Below are positions 53,829-62,221 of a DNA stretch of 64,000 bases, piece by piece. The stretch is from Pedobacter sp. BAL39 (GTDB lineage Bacteria > Bacteroidota > Bacteroidia > Sphingobacteriales > Sphingobacteriaceae), in NCBI RefSeq assembly GCF_000170795.1, contig NZ_ABCM01000001.1, forward strand, positions 248,001 through 312,000. Reading direction: 5' to 3'. Within the stretch, counting starts at the first letter, position 1. Each line of letters opens with the position of its first letter. The translations under genes were made by a program, and so were the position numbers. The notes under the pieces are model-generated. The model was not told where the DNA came from, made no database searches, and was given only the letters and a program-made list of their open reading frames with translations.

Positions 53829-54347
53829 ATGGACATTTTATATACTATTGAAGAAAAATATTTAGAAGCTCTGGAAGAGCTCGATTATGGTCAGCCGCAA
53901 AAGGCCCATTATCTGCTCAAAGAGATTATACAAACAGAGCCTGACTTTGCCAGGGCACATTACCAACTTGGATATATCTATCATTATAGATTCAAGAATT
54001 ATCAGACCGCGGGCTATTATTATGAAAGCTGCATATCCCTGGAGCCTGAATTCCCTGACGTTTACGTCGATCACCTCAGTCTGCTGATTACACTGGAACG
54101 ACATAAGATGATAGATCAGACTTTCAAAAAGGCGCTTGAAGTGAAAGGTGTATGCAAGAGCTGCATCTATGAACGAATGGGCCTTTACGCAGAAAAGTCA
54201 ATGCAGTGGCTCGAAGCAGGTCAGTATTTTCAGTTGGCCTTCATCAATGCACTCATAAAAGAGGAAAAAGCAACGATCAATGATCATATCGAAAGGTTGA
54301 AAGAAAAAAAGGTTCAACGGTCGAAGTTTATTTACAGCATTCAATAA
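53829..54347 (+). CDS. Small TPR-like cytoplasmic protein
   Basis: The ATG at 53829 is preferred over an in-frame TTG at 53781. The 172-residue product has TPR-like units (KAHYLLKEIIQTEPDFARAHYQLGYIYHYRF; later GLYAEKSMQWLEAGQYF) and no signal peptide. A Cys pair is present in KGVCKSCIYER. It is downstream of a strong promoter and a small ORF and ends at a bidirectional terminator. The partner is unknown. Confidence 0.7.
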   Translation: MDILYTIEEKYLEALEELDYGQPQKAHYLLKEIIQTEPDFARAHYQLGYIYHYRFKNYQTAGYYYESCISLEPEFPDVYVDHLSLLITLERHKMIDQTFKKALEVKGVCKSCIYERMGLYAEKSMQWLEAGQYFQLAFINALIKEEKATINDHIERLKEKKVQRSKFIYSIQ

Positions 54348-54368
54348 CGATCAATAACCCTATCTGTT

Positions 54369-54407
54369 AAAAGAGCAAGTTGTTTTAATAACAATTTGCT
54401 CTTTTTT
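54369..54407. terminator. Bidirectional terminator between TPR gene and glgB
   Basis: AAAAGAGCAAgTTGTT pairs with AACAAtTTGCTCTTTT (one mismatch), with A and T runs on both sides. It lies between convergent genes. Confidence 0.88.
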
Positions 54408-54429
54408 TAGGCAACTATTTGCCGCTGAA

Positions 54430-56418
54430 TTATTTGACCTGTTTTAACACAATAGCTGCAAGAGGAGGAACATCCAGTACAGTAGAATATTCGCGTCCAC
54501 AGCAATTTTCATCTTCTGGCAGGAGCACTCCCGGATTTGATTTTCCACTGCCATAAAACTCCGCAGCATCTGTGTTGAAAATCTCTTCCCACTTCGCTTT
54601 AAACGGAAGTCCGATTCTATAATTCTCCCTGTAAACCGGGGTAAGGTTAAGTATTACAATCAGGGTATCCTTTGCTTTAGTTGATTTGCGAAGGTAAATG
54701 AAGATAGAATGGTCCGCATCATCAGCATTGATCCACTCAAAGCCTTCATAGGAAAAGCTATGCTCATAAAGCGCAGGTTCTGACCTGTATAATTTATTGA
54801 TGGCCTTAACAGTCTTCTGCATTCCTAAATGTGGCGCATACGTCAGCAGATGCCAATCCAGCGAGCTCTTAAAGTCCCATTCATGGGTCTGTGCGAACTC
54901 ATTGCCCATAAACAACAATTTTGTTCCAGGCTGTGTGAACATATAAGCATATAGCGAACGTAGATTGGCGAACTTCTGCCATTCGTCACCGGGCATTTTG
55001 TAGATCATTGAGGATTTGCCATGCACCACCTCATCGTGAGAAAAAGGAAGCATAAAATTCTCACTAAATGCATAAGTGATGCTGAATGTTAGTTGATGAT
55101 GGTGATATTTACGGCCGAGGGGATCATTTTTAAAATATTTGAGCGTATCATTCATCCAGCCCATCATCCATTTCATCCCGAAGCCCAGACCTCCTGCATA
55201 TACCGGTCTTGTTACACCTTCATAAGTGCTGCTCTCTTCAGCAATGGTATGCACTCCTTCGTAATTACCGTAAACAGCTTCATTCATATCCTGAAGGAAT
55301 TTAATGGCACCCAGGTTTTCGCTACCCCCATGTTCATTGGTTGCGGCATCCCCTTCTTTTCTGGAGAAATTGAAATACAACATAGATGCAACGGCATCTA
55401 CCCTCAATCCGTCTATATGAAACTTATCCAGCCAATACAATGCATTGCTGATCAGAAAAGAACGGACTTCATTCCTGTCATAATTAAAAATGTAGGATTT
55501 CCAGTCTGGATGAAAGCCTTTCCGCATGTCTGCATGCTCATAGAGGTGCGTACCATCAAAATGATACAGTCCATGCATATCTCCGGGAAAATGAGAAGGC
55601 ACCCAGTCCAGGATTACACCGATGTTATTTTTATGCAGTTCATCAATCAAGTGCATCAGTTCCTGAGCTGTACCATGCCTTGAACTCGCAGCAAAATATC
55701 CTGTAATCTGATAACCCCAGGAAGGAAAATAAGGATACTCCATGATGGGCATCAGCTCCACATGAGTAAATCCCATTTCCAGGATATAGGGAACAAGGCT
55801 GGTTGCAATCTCGCGGTAGGTCAGGACACGTTTGGGTTCTGAGGGATCCCGTTGCCAGGAGCCAAGATGCAGCTCATAAACAGACATGGGTTGATTCAGC
55901 GCATTCACCTTAGGCCGCTTTTTCATCCATGCCTGGTCGGACCATTTATAATCCAGATCCCAAACCATGGAGGCTGTACGTGGCGGGTGCTCCCAGCGAA
56001 TCGCAAAAGGGTCTCCTTTTTGCCTGAGCACCCCATCGAACCCGGTTACTGCATATTTATAGATTGAGCCTTTTGCAAAGTTTGGAATGAAGCCCTCCCA
56101 TATTCCGGAAGCATCCCATCGTTTGTAGAGATGATGCGCGTCGGCATCCCAGAAATTAAAGTCGCCAATGACACTGACAGACTGAGCATTGGGCGCCCAT
56201 ATTGCAAAGTACGTACCCTCGGTTCCTTCAACGCTAATGAGCCGGGACCCCATTTTTTCGTACAAACGAAAATGTTTCCCTGATACAAACAGGGAAACAT
56301 CAAAATCAGTAAGCAAACTGTGCACCCAAACACTTTTGTCGTTCACAGAAACAGATGCTGCATTTACTTTTTTAACGGCTACTTTTTTACTGGAACTTTT
56401 TTTGGGTGCTTCGCTCAT
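54430..56418 (-). CDS. glgB: 1,4-alpha-glucan branching enzyme
   Basis: The enzyme makes the alpha-1,6 branches of glycogen. At 662 residues it has an N-terminal Lys/Ser/Ala-rich extension, a CBM48 domain with GTYFAIWAPNAQSVSVIGDFNFW, and the GH13 barrel with VELMPIMEYP, the nucleophile region GLRVDAVASMLY, the acid TIAEEST and FSHDEVVHG. The C-terminal beta domain ends LAAIVLKQVK. It is followed upstream by a GH31 alpha-glucosidase on the same strand (26-base gap), so they probably form an operon for alpha-glucan turnover. Confidence 0.95.
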   Translation of the reverse strand: MSEAPKKSSSKKVAVKKVNAASVSVNDKSVWVHSLLTDFDVSLFVSGKHFRLYEKMGSRLISVEGTEGTYFAIWAPNAQSVSVIGDFNFWDADAHHLYKRWDASGIWEGFIPNFAKGSIYKYAVTGFDGVLRQKGDPFAIRWEHPPRTASMVWDLDYKWSDQAWMKKRPKVNALNQPMSVYELHLGSWQRDPSEPKRVLTYREIATSLVPYILEMGFTHVELMPIMEYPYFPSWGYQITGYFAASSRHGTAQELMHLIDELHKNNIGVILDWVPSHFPGDMHGLYHFDGTHLYEHADMRKGFHPDWKSYIFNYDRNEVRSFLISNALYWLDKFHIDGLRVDAVASMLYFNFSRKEGDAATNEHGGSENLGAIKFLQDMNEAVYGNYEGVHTIAEESSTYEGVTRPVYAGGLGFGMKWMMGWMNDTLKYFKNDPLGRKYHHHQLTFSITYAFSENFMLPFSHDEVVHGKSSMIYKMPGDEWQKFANLRSLYAYMFTQPGTKLLFMGNEFAQTHEWDFKSSLDWHLLTYAPHLGMQKTVKAINKLYRSEPALYEHSFSYEGFEWINADDADHSIFIYLRKSTKAKDTLIVILNLTPVYRENYRIGLPFKAKWEEIFNTDAAEFYGSGKSNPGVLLPEDENCCGREYSTVLDVPPLAAIVLKQVK

Positions 56419-56444
56419 TTAATTTGGTTTTTAATTCTTATTCA

Positions 56445-58916
56445 TTATTCACCGTATATTTTAACAGTCAGAAAGTTTTTGTTCGACTTAAAGCGAAGGC
56501 AATCGCGTTCATCCATAAAAAACTCAGTGACATCCTTTTCATCCACGGTAATCTTGTTTACTTTGAAAGGAATGCCGGCTACAGTATAATCGTAATGTTC
56601 GTAGTTCGGCGTGTATAGTCCATCTACGCTCTGCTCAATGACCATCGCCCCCGCATCACCTTTAACACTGAACTTCTTTTCCGAGTAGATATCCTGCTCA
56701 TAAGCAAAGGTATCGCCGTGGTCTTCATACAGGAAGGAATTAACCTCATAATCTGCATAATAGATATTCAGAGAAACTTCTTCAATATTTTTCTCACCTA
56801 CATATTGCATCACCGGATATTCAGGTATTACAGAGCCGGCTCTGACAAAAATCGGCATGTGGTCAAGTGGTGCAAGGATATTGTGCTCACTTTCTCCCGT
56901 AAGCACTTCATGAGTCCAAAAATTATACCACTTACCTTTCGGAAGATATACCGTCCTTGACGTAGCGCCCTGTTCAAGCACCGGACATACCAGTAGTTTA
57001 TCGCCGAAGGTAAATTCGTCCTGACGGTAATGGTTACTGATTTTTTCCTGTTCCAGCATGACCAGCGGACGCAAGATCGGGAAACCATACCGGTGGTGTT
57101 CCCAGAACACGGAATAAAGATATGGCATCAGCTTATATCTCAGCTCTATATAAGTTCTGTTGATGGATGTATAAGGTTCACCAAAGCTCCACGGTTCCCT
57201 TTCAGCTGTATCACCCGCAGAGTGTGCGCGCATAAAAGGAGAGAAAGTACCCAGCTGTATCCAGCGGGTAAACAATTCGGGATCAGGCTCTCCACTGAAA
57301 CCACCGATATCGGTACCACAGAAAGGAACTCCGGATACAGACATACGCTGGCATTGGATGTTTCCGATCTTCAGGTGCTCCCAGGTGGCCACGTTGTCGC
57401 CAGTCCACACGCAGCCGTAACGTTGCATGCCGGAATAGCCTGCACGGGTAATCGTGAATGGCCGTTTATTGCGCATTAGCTTTTTCAGGCCATCATACGT
57501 AGAACGAACCATTTGCATGCCGTACACATTGTGCGCCTTACGGTGTGAGCCCCTGTAGCCGTCATAGTTATGTCTTACATCATTGGGAAATGTGCCTGAC
57601 CCGAAAACTGCAGGTTCGTTCATGTCATTCCATACACCTGCAACGCCTATGTCCACCAGCTCCTTGTACAAGTTGCCCCACCATTCTCTTACCGTAGGAT
57701 TGGTAAAATCAGGAAACTGACAACGGCCCGGCCATACGTGCCCCTCCATGAAGTAGTCATCACTGCGTCTACAAAAATAATTATTTTCTTTCCCCTCTTT
57801 GAAAACCCAGTAGTTGTCATCCACCTTAATTCCAGGATCAATCATGACTACTGTTTTAAAGCCATCATTTGCCAGCTCCTTGATCATGCGTTTAGGATCC
57901 GGGAAGTAGTTCTTATTCCAGGTAAAACACCGGTAGCCATCCATATAATCAATATCGAGATAGATCGCATCACAAGGGATCTGACGCGACCGGAAGCCTT
58001 CGGCGATCTCTTTTACCTTTTGCTCGGGATAATAGCTCCAGCGACATTGGTGATAGCCTAAAGCCCATTTAGGAGGCATGGGATGTGTACCAGTCAGAGA
58101 TTGATATCTTTTCACTACATCCATCATGTGTGGACCATGGATGTAATAGTATTGGAGTTCACCACCATCTGCCCAGAAACTGGTCTTTTGGTTGTCTTCC
58201 TTACCGAAGTCGAAGTAAGAACGGAATGTATTGTCGAAAAAGATACCGTACGCGGCCTGTTCGTAAACACCCAGATAAAAAGGGATGGTACGGTACAGCG
58301 GATCCTGGTCCCAACCAAAAGAATACGCATCGGTATTCCAGTTCTGAAAATGACGTCCCCGAAGGTTCATATTTCCCGATTTATCTCCCAGGCCGAAGAA
58401 GTTCTCTTCCGGTCTGCACTTTTTGGTAGCATATACATAATAGCCACCGAACTCTACGTTTTCCTCCCAGTGCATCGGCGACTCATCGTCACTCATGACC
58501 ATTTGTGTGAGGTTCTCGGTGAAGGAAATGTGAAAATCTGCTTTCGTAACCTTACAGGTAACGGTATTTGTGGCTATCGCATAATAATCTTCATATTCTT
58601 CGAGCTTAAAAGTGGTTACCTTCTGATCCACTACGGGAACAGCATAAGAAAAATCATCAAGAAAAACCCCATGAGGAGCAAGTCTAACACGAATGATCTC
58701 ATCACTTACCACCCTTACCTCTACCCTGGCATCGCCGTCAGAAAAATAAAACTTATTCCCCTCTTTTTTTACCTTCTGAACCGCAGAAAGGTATTTTTTC
58801 ACAATGGGCTTGAGGTCAGTGACAGGGTTGTTCAGATGCTGTATGGTCTCTTCAACTATTTCCTGAATTTTGTCATCATCCTTTATTTCTTTCCCGTGTT
58901 CGTTTTGTTCTTCCAT
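56445..58916 (-). CDS. GH31 alpha-glucosidase
   Basis: The 823-residue enzyme removes terminal alpha-glucose from oligosaccharides. The N-terminal beta-sandwich is followed by the barrel with GYHQCRWSYYPEQKV, the nucleophile in GVWNDMNEPAVFG, and the acid/base region CGTDIGGFSGEPDPELF. There is no signal peptide; the Lys/Glu-rich N-terminus (MEEQNEHGKEIKDDDK) suggests a cytoplasmic enzyme. It precedes glgB in the transcript and fits recycling of glycogen or imported malto-oligosaccharides. Confidence 0.93.
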   Translation of the reverse strand: MEEQNEHGKEIKDDDKIQEIVEETIQHLNNPVTDLKPIVKKYLSAVQKVKKEGNKFYFSDGDARVEVRVVSDEIIRVRLAPHGVFLDDFSYAVPVVDQKVTTFKLEEYEDYYAIATNTVTCKVTKADFHISFTENLTQMVMSDDESPMHWEENVEFGGYYVYATKKCRPEENFFGLGDKSGNMNLRGRHFQNWNTDAYSFGWDQDPLYRTIPFYLGVYEQAAYGIFFDNTFRSYFDFGKEDNQKTSFWADGGELQYYYIHGPHMMDVVKRYQSLTGTHPMPPKWALGYHQCRWSYYPEQKVKEIAEGFRSRQIPCDAIYLDIDYMDGYRCFTWNKNYFPDPKRMIKELANDGFKTVVMIDPGIKVDDNYWVFKEGKENNYFCRRSDDYFMEGHVWPGRCQFPDFTNPTVREWWGNLYKELVDIGVAGVWNDMNEPAVFGSGTFPNDVRHNYDGYRGSHRKAHNVYGMQMVRSTYDGLKKLMRNKRPFTITRAGYSGMQRYGCVWTGDNVATWEHLKIGNIQCQRMSVSGVPFCGTDIGGFSGEPDPELFTRWIQLGTFSPFMRAHSAGDTAEREPWSFGEPYTSINRTYIELRYKLMPYLYSVFWEHHRYGFPILRPLVMLEQEKISNHYRQDEFTFGDKLLVCPVLEQGATSRTVYLPKGKWYNFWTHEVLTGESEHNILAPLDHMPIFVRAGSVIPEYPVMQYVGEKNIEEVSLNIYYADYEVNSFLYEDHGDTFAYEQDIYSEKKFSVKGDAGAMVIEQSVDGLYTPNYEHYDYTVAGIPFKVNKITVDEKDVTEFFMDERDCLRFKSNKNFLTVKIYGE

Positions 58917-59070
58917 GAAAATCGTTTAAGTAAAAATAGGGGATCTACAGATCGTGTAATTTGTACAACTAAGGTGTTAAAATTTATATGAAAAGCAAAG
59001 GATTATTTTTCGGTGGGGAAATGCGTGCTGCTTCGGATAAAAGCCAATCGCGCTACATATATCTCAAAAA

Positions 59071-59100
59071 AACAGCCCCGGCATTGCTGTCGGAGCTGTT
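59071..59100 (-). terminator. Intrinsic terminator after TonB receptor
   Basis: AACAGC-CCG pairs with CGG-GCTGTT (59071-59080 with 59091-59100) around a 10-base loop, followed on the minus strand by seven T. Confidence 0.85.
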
Positions 59101-59117
59101 TCATTTTTTTATAAAAC

Positions 59118-62021
59118 CTACGGATTGAAGGCGTAAGAAACGTAGTATAGCGCTCCTATGGCAGGATTACCATAAGAAGTTACGTAATATTTATTCAGGA
59201 TATTTGTTCCTCCGATTTTAATCATGGAATTTACTGAAGGGATTTTCAGGTTGACCTGTGCGTCAAAAGTACTGAATGCGGGCACCTCGCCTGAGGCAAA
59301 TGAAGAGCGCCAGTAAAAGCGGTCTTGCCAGCGATAAGCTACGTTAAAACCTACATTTTTGATCAATTCTTTATTTCCTATTCCCAGGTTATACCTAACC
59401 TTGGGTGTATTGAAATCATTTACATAATCCGATGGAAGGTCTCCGATTTGATTATAAGATATATTTCCTGTCAATGTGAACGCAGCAAGCAGATAGTCAA
59501 GTCCCAATGCGCCTCCATAGGCGGTGACCTCTCCTCTGGCATTTACCGGAGCTCCAAATTTAATAAAATTGCCCTCCCTGTTCTGATAAACATTGGTGAT
59601 GGCGATGAAATTTTTGTACTGGTTGTAATATCCATATACATCCAGCAGGAACTTTTCACCCAATAAACCTTTGTAGCCCAGCTCATACGCCTGCACCGTC
59701 TCCGGACGAACGCCACCAGCATCAAAGTTATAATTCTGCAACAAAGCGGGATTAGCAGTTCCATTTGCCACGGAGGACAGGTATGCACGGTAGCTATCTT
59801 CTGTAAATGGTCTATTCTCATAGAGGTTATAGGCTTGCAGACTTTCTGTCAATCCACCAATCAGTCGCTGAGAACCACCTCCAACGGAAAGGTCGATGTA
59901 CTGATCCTGCGTTGTTGGATTCCGATAACCTGTCTGATAAGAGAAACGGATGTTGTTATTCGGCGCAACCGTCATCACAGCCGTAGCACGAGGGGTAAAA
60001 CGACCATCAAAATTTTTGCTTTTATCATACCTTCCGGAGACTGTCAATTTCAGTTTATCCTTGAGAACCCTTTTACCCAGCTGCGCAAAGGCACCATATT
60101 CACGGATGTTGATGTCCTGATTCAGATCATTGAAAATTGTCCCTGCAGACCTCAGCTGATACAATCGGTAGGAAGAGCCCAGCTGCAGCTCCACCACGTT
60201 GTTCAATGCATTGGTTAAGTTATACATTCCCTCATAATGATACATATTTGTTTTATCATTGAACCTAGCACCGTAGATACCCTTTGAAAAATCGGTTCCC
60301 GCGATGGTTGTATTCATGATCTCATATTTTGCGTTCTCAAATACAGGCGTACCTGGCTCCAACCTCCCCTGATTTGCCGAGGTCCGTGCCATTGCATGTG
60401 CCTGTGCATCCGCAAGTCCACCGGCTCTGGCACCAATATAATTACCCACATATTCAGGAAACCATGCCGTAGATGATTTTGATTTCTCATTGATATAACT
60501 ACCGAGTATGGAAGAGATATAAGAATCACCGGAGCGCTCTTGTGTTGTATATCCCTTCAGCATGAAGTCACGCCCTTTAAGTTCCAGTTTATATTGGCCG
60601 ATGCTAAAGTTACGCAATGAGTAACGGTCTGCCCCCGTATATACAGAGGTACCTGAGCCCCAATTGGCTTGCAAGGTACTCTCTATCGTAGGACTAAACT
60701 TGTAATGTATCGCCCCGGAGGCCTTCAAAGACTCCGTATTATAATCCACCAGATAATTTTCATCATATCCAGTTCTGGAAACATTCTGATCAGGCAACAA
60801 ACCTGGCGTTGCCAGTCCGAATACAAAAGGACGAAAGCGGGCGTCAGTACCCAAAAAGCCATTTAGCGCGTTCAGTCCGGCCGGATTACTTTTGAACGCC
60901 TGGATCTGTGCCGCTGTCGGGGCGGATGGTAATCCAAGGGCTTGCTGGACAAATGCAGATGTACCTGCATTGACCACCGCCTGGGCCACATTGCGCATAT
61001 TCTGACTTACCTCATCACCATACACATTGATACCATCATAATTCGGATCGGAACTTCTGTCTCCCGACTTTCCTGTTTGCGAGGCACGATCAAAGTTTGT
61101 GTAGTTGTCTGCCTGCCAGTCCTGCGCCTGCAGGAAGGAAAATGTGGCTTTTACAGCCAGCTTGTCGTTCCACGCCTTGGCCAGGCGGAGATCCATCTGC
61201 CTGTAAGGCTGGGTACCAGAATTGTTGTCATTCACATGGTTGATCCCATTTTTATATTGAAAGCTTACCCCCTGATGGTCAAATGGATTCTTACTGGTGA
61301 TTAGCATTGTTCCATTCATTCCTCCCGCCCCATACAAGGCCGAAGAAGCGCCTGGAAGCAACTCCACATTGTCAAGATCCAGCTCATTGACCCCTACAAT
61401 ATTTCCCACTGAGAAGTTCAGCCCGGGTGCCTGGTTATCCATACCGTCAGTATACTGGTTGAAACGATAATTCCCGTTGGAGTTAAACCCTCTTGTATTT
61501 ACAGATTTAAAAGTCAGACTCTGCGTACTGACTTCCACCCCCTTCATGTTAACCAGTGCGTCGTAAAAGGAAGGAGCAGGCAGCTCTTTCACCCCCTGCG
61601 CGCCCATCCGTTCGATGGACACAGGTGACTCCAGAATCCGTTCTGGTGTCCTGGATGCAGATATCACCACCTCCTGCCCAAGTATCGCTGTTTGCTCGAG
61701 TTCAAAGATCATTTCCCTCATTCCGCCAATGATTTGTTGAAGCGAGCTGCCATAGCCGATGTAGGAAACCTGCACCTGATAAGGAGCCTGTCCGGTAGGC
61801 TTCAAGGAGAACTTACCGTCTCTATCAGTCACAGTAGCAATAGAAGTCCCCTTAAGGGAGACTCCGGCACCAGGTATCGCCGCTTTGCTGAGTTTGTCAA
61901 TCACCTTACCACTGATGATTACCGTCTGTGCCTGCACACCAGTACTCAACATGCACCAAAGCGCAATTACCTGGATTACCTTTGTTAAATTAAGAATTGC
62001 TTTTGTAGCCGTTTTTGCCAT
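59118..62021 (-). CDS. TonB-dependent outer-membrane receptor
   Basis: The 967-residue receptor has a signal peptide, an N-terminal carboxypeptidase-regulatory-like domain (GKVIDKLSKAAIPGAGVSLKGTS), a plug with ISASRTPERILESPVSIERMG and a large barrel ending in aromatic GALYYVSYAFNP. Receptors of this type bring siderophores, vitamins or glycans through the outer membrane with TonB energy. No SusD partner follows, which favours a metal-chelate or cofactor substrate over a glycan, but that is inference. A -7 box TAAATTTG lies about 90 bases upstream of the ATG. Confidence 0.93.
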   Translation of the reverse strand: MAKTATKAILNLTKVIQVIALWCMLSTGVQAQTVIISGKVIDKLSKAAIPGAGVSLKGTSIATVTDRDGKFSLKPTGQAPYQVQVSYIGYGSSLQQIIGGMREMIFELEQTAILGQEVVISASRTPERILESPVSIERMGAQGVKELPAPSFYDALVNMKGVEVSTQSLTFKSVNTRGFNSNGNYRFNQYTDGMDNQAPGLNFSVGNIVGVNELDLDNVELLPGASSALYGAGGMNGTMLITSKNPFDHQGVSFQYKNGINHVNDNNSGTQPYRQMDLRLAKAWNDKLAVKATFSFLQAQDWQADNYTNFDRASQTGKSGDRSSDPNYDGINVYGDEVSQNMRNVAQAVVNAGTSAFVQQALGLPSAPTAAQIQAFKSNPAGLNALNGFLGTDARFRPFVFGLATPGLLPDQNVSRTGYDENYLVDYNTESLKASGAIHYKFSPTIESTLQANWGSGTSVYTGADRYSLRNFSIGQYKLELKGRDFMLKGYTTQERSGDSYISSILGSYINEKSKSSTAWFPEYVGNYIGARAGGLADAQAHAMARTSANQGRLEPGTPVFENAKYEIMNTTIAGTDFSKGIYGARFNDKTNMYHYEGMYNLTNALNNVVELQLGSSYRLYQLRSAGTIFNDLNQDINIREYGAFAQLGKRVLKDKLKLTVSGRYDKSKNFDGRFTPRATAVMTVAPNNNIRFSYQTGYRNPTTQDQYIDLSVGGGSQRLIGGLTESLQAYNLYENRPFTEDSYRAYLSSVANGTANPALLQNYNFDAGGVRPETVQAYELGYKGLLGEKFLLDVYGYYNQYKNFIAITNVYQNREGNFIKFGAPVNARGEVTAYGGALGLDYLLAAFTLTGNISYNQIGDLPSDYVNDFNTPKVRYNLGIGNKELIKNVGFNVAYRWQDRFYWRSSFASGEVPAFSTFDAQVNLKIPSVNSMIKIGGTNILNKYYVTSYGNPAIGALYYVSYAFNP

Positions 62022-62112
62022 ATAGTCTGATTATAGATTGATTATTTCGTTATTAAATTTATAAGATTTTTTTAATTTTTTAAGTAAAAAAACATAAGGA
62101 ACTTTTGCACCA

Positions 62113-62120
62113 CAAATTTA
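62113..62120 (-). promoter_or_regulatory. -7 box TAAATTTG for the TonB receptor
   Basis: Minus-strand exact TAnnTTTG match about 90 bases upstream of the receptor ATG. Confidence 0.5.
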
Positions 62121-62186
62121 ACTTTCATCCGGCAGGAATAACGTTTTTATAGTAAATTGCCGCAACATGAATACACTGATCACCTA

Positions 62187-62194
62187 TATATTTG
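62187..62194 (+). promoter_or_regulatory. -7 box TATATTTG for penicillin acylase gene
   Basis: Exact TAnnTTTG match, 27 bases before the ATG at 62222. Confidence 0.5.
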
Positions 62195-62221
62195 ATATCG
62201 AGCAGATTTAATTTCGTCTTA

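Noticed and set aside
55093..55683. Plus-strand frame of 196 codons
   Set aside because: Opposite the catalytic barrel of glgB, which is clearly coding on the other strand.
58083..58991. Plus-strand frame of 302 codons
   Set aside because: Opposite the GH31 gene; its composition and lack of a motif mark it as a shadow.
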